Of a DNA stretch of 28,919 nt, positions 15,229-23,752 are shown one piece after another (the first letter of the stretch is position 1; each line of letters starts with the position of its first letter). Location of the stretch: NCBI GenBank assembly GCA_002368955.1, contig DFDY01000068.1, positions 1-28,919 on the forward strand, given 5' to 3'. The notes below the pieces were generated by a model, which saw only the letters and a list, made by a program, of their open reading frames with translations, did not search any database and was not told the origin of the DNA. The position numbers were made by a program, and so were the translations under genes. This DNA comes from Bacteroidales bacterium UBA3816 (GTDB taxonomy: Bacteria > Bacteroidota > Bacteroidia > Bacteroidales > P3).

Positions 15229-16755
15229 TTACTCCCACTCAATGGTTGCTGGAGGTTTGGAACTGATGTCGTAGACGACACGGTTGACACCCTTGACACG
15301 GTTGATGATGTCGTTGGAGACTTTGGCCAAGAAGTCGTAGGGAAGATGGCTCCAGTCGGCAGTCATGCCGTCGACCGACTCTACGGCCCTCAGCGCAACC
15401 ACGCTCTCGTAGGTACGCTCATCACCCATAACGCCGACCGACTGGACGGGCAGCAGCATACATCCCGCCTGCCATACCTTGTCGTAGAGGTCCCAGTCGC
15501 GCAGGCCCTGGATGAAAATGTCGTCCACCTCCTGCAGTATGCGGACCTTCTCAGGGGTGACATCGCTGAGAATGCGGATGGCCAAGCCGGGACCCGGGAA
15601 GGGATGGCGTCCGATAAGCTCGGGTTTGATGCCCAACTGACGGCCCACACGGCGCACTTCGTCCTTGAAGAGGCTGCGGAGAGGCTCGACAAGCTGTAAC
15701 TTCATATAGTCGGGCAGGCCGCCGACGTTGTGGTGCGACTTGATGGTTTGCGAAGGCCCTTTGACCGAGCTGGACTCAATAACATCAGGATAGATGGTGC
15801 CCTGCCCCAGCCACTTGGCATCGGTGATGAGCTTGGCTTCGGCATCGAAGACATCAATGAAGGTCTTGCCGATGGCTTTGCGCTTCTTCTCGGGGTCGGT
15901 AACACCTGCCAGGACACTATAGAAACGTTCCTTGGCATCCACGCCTTTCACGTTCAGCCCCATGTCGCGATAGGATTCCAGCACGCCCTCGAACTCGTTC
16001 TTGCGAAGCAGGCCGTTGTCGACAAAGATGCAGTGCAGCTGATGGCCTATGGCGCGGTTGAGAAGGACGGCCGCCACGGTGGAGTCGACACCACCGGAGA
16101 GGCCCAAGACCACCTTGTCGCTGCCCACCTTGGCACGGAGTTCGGCCACGGTGGTTTCAATGAAGGACTCGGGAGTCCACGACTGGTCGCAGCCGCAGAT
16201 GTCCACCACAAAGTTCTTCAGGAGGGTGAGGCCGTCAACCGAATGGTGCACCTCGGGATGGAACTGGATGGCATAGGTAGGCTCGCCTTCAATCTGATAG
16301 CCAGCAAAGCGCACATTGTCGGTGGAACAGATAACATGGTAGTTTTCCGGCAGGCGCTCAATGGTGTCGCCATGGCTCATCCACACCTGGCTTCCCAGAG
16401 GAATGCCTTTCATGAGGGGGTTGGCAGAGTCGATAAATTGAAGATTGGCGCGGCCATATTCGCGCACCTGTGACTGCTGAACACTGCCACCGCCGAATTT
16501 GGCCAGATACTGAGCACCATAGCAGACGGCCAGCAGCGGCAGACGGCCTTTGATGCCCGTCATGTCGGGGACGGGAGCATCGGCAGCGTTGCAACTGTAG
16601 GGGCTGCCAGAGAAAACAACACCTTTGACATCGGAAGTCAGGGCTGGAACCTTGTTGAAAGGATGAATTTCACAGTAAATATTCAGTTCTCTAATCTTGC
16701 GGGCAATCAGCTGAGTGTACTGAGAACCAAAATCTAAGATGATGATAGTGTCCAT
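15229..16755 (-). CDS. guaA: GMP synthase (glutamine-hydrolysing)
   Basis: A 508-residue bifunctional enzyme converting XMP to GMP with ATP and glutamine. The N-terminal class I glutamine amidotransferase has its nucleophile C78 in LLAVCYGAQYLA and the other triad members H166 and E168 in QFHPEVHHS. The ATP pyrophosphatase domain has the PP-loop LGLSGGVDSTVA (SGGVDS 220-225), and the dimerisation domain ends KPPATIEWE, the family's standard C-terminus. Length is normal (about 510-525). It is the first gene of the minus-strand run and has a promoter -7 element 23 bases before its start. Joining guaA to lipid A genes is unusual as a functional set but the spacing (15 bases to the next gene) suggests co-transcription. 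Confidence 0.97.
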   Translation of the reverse strand: MDTIIILDFGSQYTQLIARKIRELNIYCEIHPFNKVPALTSDVKGVVFSGSPYSCNAADAPVPDMTGIKGRLPLLAVCYGAQYLAKFGGGSVQQSQVREYGRANLQFIDSANPLMKGIPLGSQVWMSHGDTIERLPENYHVICSTDNVRFAGYQIEGEPTYAIQFHPEVHHSVDGLTLLKNFVVDICGCDQSWTPESFIETTVAELRAKVGSDKVVLGLSGGVDSTVAAVLLNRAIGHQLHCIFVDNGLLRKNEFEGVLESYRDMGLNVKGVDAKERFYSVLAGVTDPEKKRKAIGKTFIDVFDAEAKLITDAKWLGQGTIYPDVIESSSVKGPSQTIKSHHNVGGLPDYMKLQLVEPLRSLFKDEVRRVGRQLGIKPELIGRHPFPGPGLAIRILSDVTPEKVRILQEVDDIFIQGLRDWDLYDKVWQAGCMLLPVQSVGVMGDERTYESVVALRAVESVDGMTADWSHLPYDFLAKVSNDIINRVKGVNRVVYDISSKPPATIEWE

Positions 16756-16778
16756 ACTTTTTATTTCTTTATAAGTGG

Positions 16779-16786
16779 CAAAGATA
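16779..16786 (-). promoter_or_regulatory. Promoter -7 element for guaA
   Basis: On the minus strand TATCTTTG (16786 down to 16779) is an exact TAnnTTTG match, followed by C as is common. No exact TTTG lies 19-21 bases upstream, so the -33 box is weak. The predicted leader is about 18 bases. Confidence 0.55.
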
Positions 16787-17317
16787 CAAATAAAAATCGG
16801 AATAAAGAACTTTTACATATAAATACTCTTTTTTATCGTGTCGCAAACGCATAGATTCAACCGTCCCCAAAACAAGTCTCCATCCCATTTCAGAGACTTT
16901 TTGGCCCCATAGCGCATTCCAAAACTTTTTTTTGTCTCTTCACCTCCTAGATTGCAAAAATAAAGACACTTTTTTCTGCCAGGGCCCTCGGTTCCACATG
17001 CTCACTATATTTCCTCACCAACTTTATGTAGCCTGTTTCAGTTTGTTTTTTGACCTCTTGCCCAATTAGCCCCCTCCCCTGCACCTTTTCAGCGGTGGCG
17101 CACCTGTTTCCCTTCGCTATTCAACGCTACCTAAACGTACATAAAGCGAAGAGGAAGTGGTTGTGCTGTGAGTCGGGAATGGTAAAAAGACGGATGTACT
17201 TCACAGTCGAGGGCTATCACCTCTTCGTCAAAGGGGTGAACAGGGTTGATGGATGCTTAATTTGTTATTATTAACAGGCGGATATTCAAAAAAAGATGAT
17301 AATTGGAAAAAAAAACG

Positions 17318-17325
17318 TATTTTTG
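17318..17325 (+). promoter_or_regulatory. Promoter -7 element just before bamD
   Basis: TATTTTTG at 17318-17325 is an exact TAnnTTTG match and ends six bases before the bamD ATG at 17332. No exact TTTG is found at the -33 position. If it is used, the transcript would begin at or within a base or two of the start codon. Confidence 0.5.
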
Positions 17326-17331
17326 CAGACT

Positions 17332-18156
17332 ATGAAATTTGTGACAAAGATTGGAATATTATTCCTAACACTAACGTTGTTAGTCAGTTGTGGCGAATAC
17401 GACAAGTTGGTAAAGGGGACTGATTTTGACGCCAAGTATAAGGCGGCGATGGAATACTACAACAACAAGAGCTTCACCCGCGCGAGAATGTTGTTCGAAA
17501 ATCTCATTCTTCACTATCACGGTAAGGAGAATGCGGAAAACATATCGTGGTACTACGGCATGTCGCTCCTAGCCGAAAAGGACTACTACTCTGCCGGCTA
17601 CCAGTTTAAGAATTTCTACAAACGCTATCCATACAGCGAACGGGCCGAAGAGGCTCTCTACTTGGCCGCCGACTGCAAGTATCATGAGTCACCGGACTAT
17701 TTCCTCGACCAAAGGCTGACCAAGGAGGCCATCGAGGCCTATGAATCTTTCGTCGACCGCTATCCCAACAGCCTCCATATTCCCGAAATCAACATTCACC
17801 TGGATGAATTGCGCAACAAACTGATGCGCAAGGAATATGAGATTGCCTATGGCTATTACCTCACCGAGAACTACCATGCCGCCTACACCTCCCTAAGCGA
17901 CTTTTTGGACAACTACCCAGATTCGCCCTACAGGGAGCAGGCCATGTTCTACATGCTTTCAAGCGGCTACCAGTTCGGCATCAACAGTCAGGAGTCGAAA
18001 ATAAAGGAGCGCTTGCAGCAGGTGGTGAACGATTTCGACCGTTTCAGCACCAGTTTCAGCAATTCCAAATACCTCAGTATGGCACAGAACTACTACACCT
18101 TGGCCAAAGCCGCCATTGCCAAGATTGAGAGTGCCAACAAGAGTGCCAACAAATAA
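17332..18156 (+). CDS. bamD: Outer membrane assembly lipoprotein BamD
   Basis: A 274-residue lipoprotein. The signal peptide MKFVTKIGILFLTLTLLVSC gives lipidated C20. The mature part is made of tetratricopeptide repeats, e.g. AAMEYYNNKSFTRARMLFENL, LLAEKDYYSAGYQFKNF and EAIEAYESFVDRYPNSLHIPEI, as in BamD/YfiO. BamD recruits outer-membrane protein precursors to BamA. I chose the ATG at 17332 over one at 17296, which would put 12 polar residues before the signal peptide and run through the promoter element at 17318-17325. It leads a co-directional run with rpoZ-like and coaBC, a gene order typical of Bacteroidota. Confidence 0.92.
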   Translation: MKFVTKIGILFLTLTLLVSCGEYDKLVKGTDFDAKYKAAMEYYNNKSFTRARMLFENLILHYHGKENAENISWYYGMSLLAEKDYYSAGYQFKNFYKRYPYSERAEEALYLAADCKYHESPDYFLDQRLTKEAIEAYESFVDRYPNSLHIPEINIHLDELRNKLMRKEYEIAYGYYLTENYHAAYTSLSDFLDNYPDSPYREQAMFYMLSSGYQFGINSQESKIKERLQQVVNDFDRFSTSFSNSKYLSMAQNYYTLAKAAIAKIESANKSANK

Positions 18157-18197
18157 ACCTTAATCATCAAAAACGAATCAAAAATAATCATCATACA

Positions 18198-18575
18198 ATG
18201 GAAGAGAACAAGAAAAAAGTAACCAACACCACTATCACCCGCAACACAGCAGAATTCAGCCAGATGACCGGCAACATCTATGAGACGGTTGCCGTGCTGA
18301 CCAAGAGGGCCAACCAGCTCTCCATTGAGGAAAAGAAGGAACTGCACAAGAAGATAGAGGAGTTTTCGAACACCAACGATGGTCTGGAAGAATACTACGA
18401 GAACCGCGAGCAAATCGAGGTAGTGCGCCGCTTTGAGCTGATGCCCAAACCCGTGCTGGTGGCCACCGAAGAATATCTCGACCACAAACTCTACTATCGC
18501 AATCCGGCCAAGGAAGACCAGAACCAGCAGAAGATGGAAGAGCTGGAGAACAAAGTGATTGCCGACAATCAGTAA
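18198..18575 (+). CDS. rpoZ: RNA polymerase omega-like protein (Bacteroidota RpoZ family)
   Basis: A 125-residue soluble protein found between bamD and coaBC across Bacteroidota and annotated as the RNA polymerase omega subunit. Recognisable family segments are TTITRNTAEFSQMTGNIYET, AVLTKRANQLSIEEKKEL and EEYYENREQIEVVRRFEL, then PKPVLVATEEYLDHKLYYRN. The alternation of TGNIYE and AVLTKRANQ corresponds to the part of omega that clamps the beta-prime C-terminus. The C-terminal 20 residues are Glu/Gln/Lys-rich and probably disordered. It begins 41 bases after bamD and ends ten bases before coaBC. Confidence 0.85.
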   Translation: MEENKKKVTNTTITRNTAEFSQMTGNIYETVAVLTKRANQLSIEEKKELHKKIEEFSNTNDGLEEYYENREQIEVVRRFELMPKPVLVATEEYLDHKLYYRNPAKEDQNQQKMEELENKVIADNQ

Positions 18576-18585
18576 GCAATTAAAA

Positions 18586-19776
18586 ATGAGAGTCATTGTC
18601 GGCATAACGGGAGGCATTGCTGCCTACAAGGCCCCACTTTTGGTGCGCCTGCTGCGCAAGGCTGGCCACGAGGTGAAGTGTGTCGCCACCCAGCATACCC
18701 TCCAATTTGTCACGCCGCTGACATTGGAAACCGTATCGGACAACAAGGTCTATGCCGACCTCTTTGATTCTAACAATGACCACACCACTGAGCATATCTC
18801 ACTGAAAGACTGGGGCGACCTCATGGTGGTGGCGCCAGCCACAGCCAACATCATCGGCAAGATGGCATCGGGCATTGGCGACGACGCACTGAGCACCCTG
18901 CTGCTCTCTTTCATGCGCAAGCCTATTTTTCTGGCCCCAGCCATGAACACCCAGATGTGGGAGAGCCCTGCTGTTCAGCGCAATATTGAATATCTGCGCA
19001 GTGTGGGCATCCATGTGCTTGAACCGGGAAGTGGCGAACTGGCCTGTGGCACCTCGGGGGCCGGACGTATGCCCGAACCCGAAGAAATCATGCAGGCACT
19101 GGCTTCTGCCTCCCCTGAGCCCAATCTGAGCGGGCAAAAGGTGCTGGTCACAGCTGGTCCAACATACGAACGGATTGACTCGGTGCGTTTTATCGGCAAC
19201 TATTCGTCGGGCAAGATGGGATTTGCCTTGGCTTTGGCATTGGCCGAACATGGGGCACAGGTGGAGTTGGTGACGGGCCCCACCTCATTGAAAATCAGCC
19301 ATCCCAACATCCACCGGACCGACATAGAGAGTGCTCGCGAGATGTATGCTGCCGCCACAAATGTATTCCCGACCTGTTCGGCAGCAATCCTTTCGGCGGC
19401 AGTGGCCGACTACCGACCCGACCACACTGCCGACCACAAACTGAAGAAACAAGGGGCGGAAGGCATGACACTCACTTTGGTGCAGAATCCAGACATTCTG
19501 GCCACACTGGGGACTATGAAAAGCGCCCAGCAGACCTTGATTGGCTTTGCCCTGGAGACCGACAACGAGTTGGATAATGCCCACCGAAAACTGGAAAAGA
19601 AGAACCTCGACTATATCGTCCTGAATTCACTTCGGGATGCCGGCGCAGGTTTTGGAGTGGACACTAACCGTGTCACTATCCTAGGCCGCGACGGCTCCTC
19701 ACATGCCACTCCGCTGCTGACCAAGGCGCAGGTGGCCGAAGAGATAGTTCATTGCTGCCTAACCCCCAAGGCTTAG
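18586..19776 (+). CDS. coaBC: Bifunctional phosphopantothenoylcysteine decarboxylase / phosphopantothenate-cysteine ligase
   Basis: A 396-residue coenzyme A biosynthesis enzyme. The N-terminal flavoprotein CoaC domain (1 to about 180) has the catalytic histidine H70 in TEHISLKDW, the PAMNTQMW motif at 118-125, and C154 in GELACGTSGAGRM. The C-terminal CoaB domain (from about 185) has KVLVTAGPTYERIDSVRFI, NYSSGKMGFALA and AAVADYRPD, followed by the lysine-rich KLKKQ strand. It adds cysteine to 4'-phosphopantothenate with CTP and then decarboxylates the product. I used the ATG at 18586, which gives the standard MRVIVGITGGIAAYK start; an earlier in-frame ATG at 18559 would overlap rpoZ. Confidence 0.95.
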   Translation: MRVIVGITGGIAAYKAPLLVRLLRKAGHEVKCVATQHTLQFVTPLTLETVSDNKVYADLFDSNNDHTTEHISLKDWGDLMVVAPATANIIGKMASGIGDDALSTLLLSFMRKPIFLAPAMNTQMWESPAVQRNIEYLRSVGIHVLEPGSGELACGTSGAGRMPEPEEIMQALASASPEPNLSGQKVLVTAGPTYERIDSVRFIGNYSSGKMGFALALALAEHGAQVELVTGPTSLKISHPNIHRTDIESAREMYAAATNVFPTCSAAILSAAVADYRPDHTADHKLKKQGAEGMTLTLVQNPDILATLGTMKSAQQTLIGFALETDNELDNAHRKLEKKNLDYIVLNSLRDAGAGFGVDTNRVTILGRDGSSHATPLLTKAQVAEEIVHCCLTPKA

Positions 19777-19806
19777 GCTCACATATAACCCTATAACCCC
19801 GACATA

Positions 19807-20781
19807 ATGAAGAAGTTATCCATAGTCGCCATCGTTTTGGCATCTTTGGCCATCGCCGGAGAAGCCTTTATTTTTGCCACCCCTAAAGAAGACAGCGACG
19901 AGGTGCAGACCAAAGCCATCATGCACGACTACAGAGTGTATGCGCCCGTCATACCCGACACTATGACCTTCTGCGGCGAAGAGGTACCCCTATCGCTCTA
20001 CTATGTGAGAGAGGCATTGGACAACGAACTTATTATCAATATGTACAGGCAGTCCAGCACGGTGCTCTACTTCAAACGGGCTAATCGCTATTTCCCAATC
20101 ATTGAGCCTATACTGAAAAAGAACAATATCCCAGAGGACATGAAATACCTCTGTGTGATAGAGAGCGGCCTCACCAATGCAACCTCGCCTGCCAAGGCGC
20201 AGGGTTTCTGGCAATTTGTCTCCAGCACAGGCACCCACTACGGCCTAACTGTGACGGACGAGATAGACATGCGCAACGATGTGGAGGCCTCCACCGAGGC
20301 AGCCTGTAAATATCTGCAGTCGCTCTACAATAGATTTCACAGTTGGTCGGCGGCAGCAGCAGCCTACAACTGCGGCGAGAACGGCCTCTCCAAACGCATG
20401 CAAAGTCAGGGTACAACAAACTACTACGACATCAGACTGAACACCGAAACCAGCAGATATGTCTTCCGCATTCTGGCCATGAAACTCATCATGCAGCACC
20501 CTCAACAGTATGGCTATTTCCTGCGCCACTGCGACCTCTATCCCCCTATCCCCACCCGCACGACAACTCTTTCGGGGCAGAATGTGGACCTCTACCAATT
20601 TGCCCGGAAAAACAACACCACCTATAAGATGCTGCGAACGCTCAACCCATGGATTCAGACCGACATGTTAAAGAATAAGGCCAACAAGAGCTACACTGTA
20701 AAACTGCCTGCCGAGAAGGGGCTGCTCCACAAGCATCTGACCAACGGGAAGAAAGACACCCGACTGATAACCCACATCTAA
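19807..20781 (+). CDS. Membrane-bound lytic murein transglycosylase, MltD-like
   Basis: A 324-residue exported SLT-family enzyme. An N-terminal hydrophobic segment (residues 5-24) acts as signal peptide or anchor. The SLT domain spans roughly 105-250, with catalytic E119 in YLCVIESGLTN, the GFWQFVSSTG motif at 133-142 and AAYNCGENGLSKRM, the standard family 1 lytic transglycosylase order. It cleaves the MurNAc-GlcNAc bond of peptidoglycan to give 1,6-anhydro ends. E. coli MltD ends with LysM repeats; here the tail (about 255-324) resembles one degraded LysM-like unit (LYQFARKNNTTYKMLRTLNP ... YTVKLPAE). It lies 30 bases after coaBC and 30 before uvrA. Confidence 0.87.
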   Translation: MKKLSIVAIVLASLAIAGEAFIFATPKEDSDEVQTKAIMHDYRVYAPVIPDTMTFCGEEVPLSLYYVREALDNELIINMYRQSSTVLYFKRANRYFPIIEPILKKNNIPEDMKYLCVIESGLTNATSPAKAQGFWQFVSSTGTHYGLTVTDEIDMRNDVEASTEAACKYLQSLYNRFHSWSAAAAAYNCGENGLSKRMQSQGTTNYYDIRLNTETSRYVFRILAMKLIMQHPQQYGYFLRHCDLYPPIPTRTTTLSGQNVDLYQFARKNNTTYKMLRTLNPWIQTDMLKNKANKSYTVKLPAEKGLLHKHLTNGKKDTRLITHI

Positions 20782-20811
20782 TAACCCACAGAGTTCCCCA
20801 TCACAACCACC

Positions 20812-23670
20812 ATGGCAAAAATAGAAATCCTCGGAGCACGCGAACACAACCTCCAAAATGTCGACATAGACATCCCCCGCAACGCTCTTGTCGTCTTCAC
20901 CGGACTGAGCGGCAGCGGCAAGTCAAGTCTGGCCTTCGACACTATTTATGCCGAGGGGCAACGCCGATATATGGAGACCTTCTCGGCCTATGCCCGCCAC
21001 TTCATTGGCAACATTGAACGTCCCGACGTGGACAGCATCAACGGTCTCAGCCCCGTCATCTCCATCGAGCAGAAAACCACCAATAAGAATCCCCGTTCCA
21101 CAGTCGGCACCGTGACTGAGATTTATGACTTCATCCGTCTGCTTTATGCCCGCGTAGGCACGGCCTATTCACATGTGAGTGGCGAAAAGATGGTGAAATA
21201 TACCGAGGAGCAGATTATCAAACTGATAATAGACAAATACCAGGGCAAAGACATCATGGTGCTGGCCCCGCTGGTGAAAGGCCGCAAGGGTCATTATCGC
21301 GAACTCTTCACCCAAATAGCCAAGAAAGGATTCCTGCGCGTGCGTGTGGACGGAGATATCAAAGAGCTCACATACAACATGCAGGTGGATCGCTACAAAG
21401 TCCATGACATCGAGTTGGTAATCGACCGTGTGCGAGTAGGGAAAAATATCGACAGGCTGAAAGAAGCCGTGCGCACAGCCTTCAAACAAGGCAAGGGCGT
21501 ACTGATGATTTTGGAAAATCTCCCCCCCTCCCCTATCCCTGCCCCGGCGCCCAAACCCACATTCTACAGTCGCCTGCTGATGGACCCCACCACTGGCCTT
21601 TCCTATCCCGAACCCGAGCCTAACACATTCTCTTTCAACTCACCCTACGGTGCCTGCCCCAAGTGCAACGGACTGGGACAAATAGCCCAGATAGACATCA
21701 CCAAACTGATTCCCGACCCCAAGAAAAGCATCAGAGAAGGAGCATTTGACGTGTTGGGCAAATACAGCCCCACCAACTATTTCTACCGCAAACTGGAGAA
21801 CCTTGGGGCACACTACCACTTCACTATCGACGACCCCGTAGAAACCTTCTCCGAAGATGCCATGAACACCATCCTCTATGGCACCAGCGATTTCACCGGA
21901 ATGGAAGATGCCTATGAAATGAGCCACGGAAGCAGTTTCCAAGGCATTGTAAACTACATCCTGCAAATGGCCTCAGACGAGAATTCCGCCGCTTTGCAGA
22001 AATGGGCGTCGAGCTTCATGAACACCGTCCCTTGCCCCGAATGCCACGGCTACCGGCTCAAACCAGAAAGTCTTGCCTTCAAAGTGGACGGAATGCACAT
22101 TGGCGAAATGGCCAGCCTTGACCTCACAGAACTCTATGAACGGCTTTCGACACTGGAGGAGCGACTGGACAACCAGCAACAGGCTGTGGCCCACGAAATA
22201 CTGAGAGAAATACTCACTCGCACCCAATTCATGATAGATGTGGGTATCGGCTATCTCTCTCTGAATCGCAACAGCAGCAGCCTTTCGGGTGGCGAATCGC
22301 AACGCATACGTTTGGCCACACAGATAGGTGCCCGCCTAGTGAACGTACTTTATATATTGGACGAACCCAGCATCGGACTGCACCAACGGGACAACCGCCG
22401 CCTCATCAATTCACTGATGAATTTGCGCGACCTTGGCAACAGTGTCATTGTGGTCGAACACGACCGCGACATGATGATGAGTGCCGACTATGTGGTGGAC
22501 ATCGGACCCGGTGCCGGAGTGCATGGTGGCAAAGTGATTTTCCAAGGCGACCACGACAAACTGATTTCCACCAAGAAACACACACTAACCCTCGACTACC
22601 TGCGCCGCATCAAGGACATCCCCATTCCCACCCGCCGTCCGATGGAGGGCTGCGACCAGCTGATAATCACTGGTGCTTCGGGCAACAACCTAAAAGATGT
22701 CACCCTACACCTTCCCCTGCGCCGATTTGTCTGTGTGACAGGCGTTAGCGGCAGCGGAAAATCGAGCCTCATCAACGAAACGCTCCATCCCATACTCAAT
22801 CAGCACTTCTACCACGCTCAGAAAGACCCGCTGCCTTACAAATCGGTCTCCGGCATCGAGTTTATCGACAAGGTGATTGAAATTGACCAGTCGCCAATCG
22901 GCCGCACACCGCGCAGCAATCCAGCCACTTATGTAGGCGTATTCGACGAAATAAGAGCCCTCTTCACCCAATTGCCCAGTGCCCGAATCAGGGGCTACAA
23001 ACCAGGGAGATTCTCCTTCAACGTCAAAGGCGGACGCTGCGAAAACTGCCGAGGGGCTGGCGTGAGGACCATAGAGATGAACTTCCTGCCCGATGTGTAC
23101 GTCAACTGCGAAGTCTGCAACGGCAAGCGTTACAACCGCGAAACGCTGGAAATCAGATATAAGGGCAAGAGCATTTCGGACGTTCTGGACATGACCATCA
23201 ATGAGGCAGTCGAATTCTTTGAGTCCTACCCAAAAATCTATCGCAAACTCAAGACCATCCAAGAGGTGGGCCTTGGCTACATCACACTTGGTCAGCAATC
23301 CACCACCCTCAGCGGAGGCGAGGCACAACGCATCAAACTGGCCACCGAACTGGCCCGACCCGAAACCGGCAACACTCTATACATTCTTGATGAGCCTACC
23401 ACAGGGCTGCATTTTGAAGACATCCGAGTGCTGCTGGACGTGCTCCAACGACTGGTGGACCGGGGCAACAGCGTGCTGGTGATTGAGCACAACATGGACG
23501 TCATTAAAGTGGCCGACTGGATTATCGACATGGGGCCCGACGGCGGCCGCCGTGGGGGAAAGATTATGTTTGAAGGCACTCCCGAAGAGCTGGCCAAACA
23601 GCCCAACAACGATACGGCCATCTACCTGAAAGAAGAGCTAGAGGAAACCCTCAAGCACCAAGACAAATAA
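20812..23670 (+). CDS. uvrA: Excinuclease ABC subunit A
   Basis: A 952-residue nucleotide-excision repair ATPase of normal UvrA length. Two ABC ATPase halves each have Walker A (GLSGSGKSS at 31-39; GVSGSGKSS near 644-652) and signature motifs (LSGGESQRIRLA near 492; LSGGEAQRIKLA near 833). The first zinc module has CPKC near 282 and CPEC near 409; the second has CENCRGAG near 743 and CEVCNG near 767. The UvrB-binding and insertion regions between residues 100 and 280 are intact, so this is a DNA-repair UvrA rather than a short or drug-resistance paralogue. It scans DNA for bulky lesions and loads UvrB. No uvrB is in the window. Confidence 0.97.
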   Translation: MAKIEILGAREHNLQNVDIDIPRNALVVFTGLSGSGKSSLAFDTIYAEGQRRYMETFSAYARHFIGNIERPDVDSINGLSPVISIEQKTTNKNPRSTVGTVTEIYDFIRLLYARVGTAYSHVSGEKMVKYTEEQIIKLIIDKYQGKDIMVLAPLVKGRKGHYRELFTQIAKKGFLRVRVDGDIKELTYNMQVDRYKVHDIELVIDRVRVGKNIDRLKEAVRTAFKQGKGVLMILENLPPSPIPAPAPKPTFYSRLLMDPTTGLSYPEPEPNTFSFNSPYGACPKCNGLGQIAQIDITKLIPDPKKSIREGAFDVLGKYSPTNYFYRKLENLGAHYHFTIDDPVETFSEDAMNTILYGTSDFTGMEDAYEMSHGSSFQGIVNYILQMASDENSAALQKWASSFMNTVPCPECHGYRLKPESLAFKVDGMHIGEMASLDLTELYERLSTLEERLDNQQQAVAHEILREILTRTQFMIDVGIGYLSLNRNSSSLSGGESQRIRLATQIGARLVNVLYILDEPSIGLHQRDNRRLINSLMNLRDLGNSVIVVEHDRDMMMSADYVVDIGPGAGVHGGKVIFQGDHDKLISTKKHTLTLDYLRRIKDIPIPTRRPMEGCDQLIITGASGNNLKDVTLHLPLRRFVCVTGVSGSGKSSLINETLHPILNQHFYHAQKDPLPYKSVSGIEFIDKVIEIDQSPIGRTPRSNPATYVGVFDEIRALFTQLPSARIRGYKPGRFSFNVKGGRCENCRGAGVRTIEMNFLPDVYVNCEVCNGKRYNRETLEIRYKGKSISDVLDMTINEAVEFFESYPKIYRKLKTIQEVGLGYITLGQQSTTLSGGEAQRIKLATELARPETGNTLYILDEPTTGLHFEDIRVLLDVLQRLVDRGNSVLVIEHNMDVIKVADWIIDMGPDGGRRGGKIMFEGTPEELAKQPNNDTAIYLKEELEETLKHQDK

Positions 23671-23752
23671 TCCACACCACAACCCGCAAGCATTGTAAGC
23701 CATAGAAACGCTGCTCTACATACTCTATCTCTTAGGAACCCCGGCCGCGGTC

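Larger units (their letters stand above)
16756..17331. other. Divergent spacer between guaA and bamD, no gene supported
   Basis: This spacer of about 575 bases separates two outward-facing operons. It holds the guaA -7 element at its left end and the bamD -7 element at its right end. A third TATTTTTG occurs on the minus strand at 16962-16955, without a -33 partner; it could start a long guaA leader. A 74-codon frame at 17050-17274 has no recognisable protein features. A seven-base inverted repeat CTTCGCT/AGCGAAG lies near 17112-17151. I see no riboswitch I can name. Confidence 0.55.

Noticed and set aside
14527..15699. A 390-codon open frame on the + strand opposite the LysM gene and guaA
   Set aside because: It crosses two well-identified minus-strand genes and their spacer, and its composition is that of an antisense frame of GC-rich coding DNA. 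No family features.
15730..16473. A 247-codon + strand frame opposite guaA
   Set aside because: Entirely antisense to a complete GMP synthase with all catalytic motifs; no recognisable domain.
17050..17274. A 74-codon + strand frame in the guaA-bamD spacer
   Set aside because: Mixed composition, no signal peptide or motif and no homologue I recognise; it ends just before the bamD promoter region. Kept as spacer.
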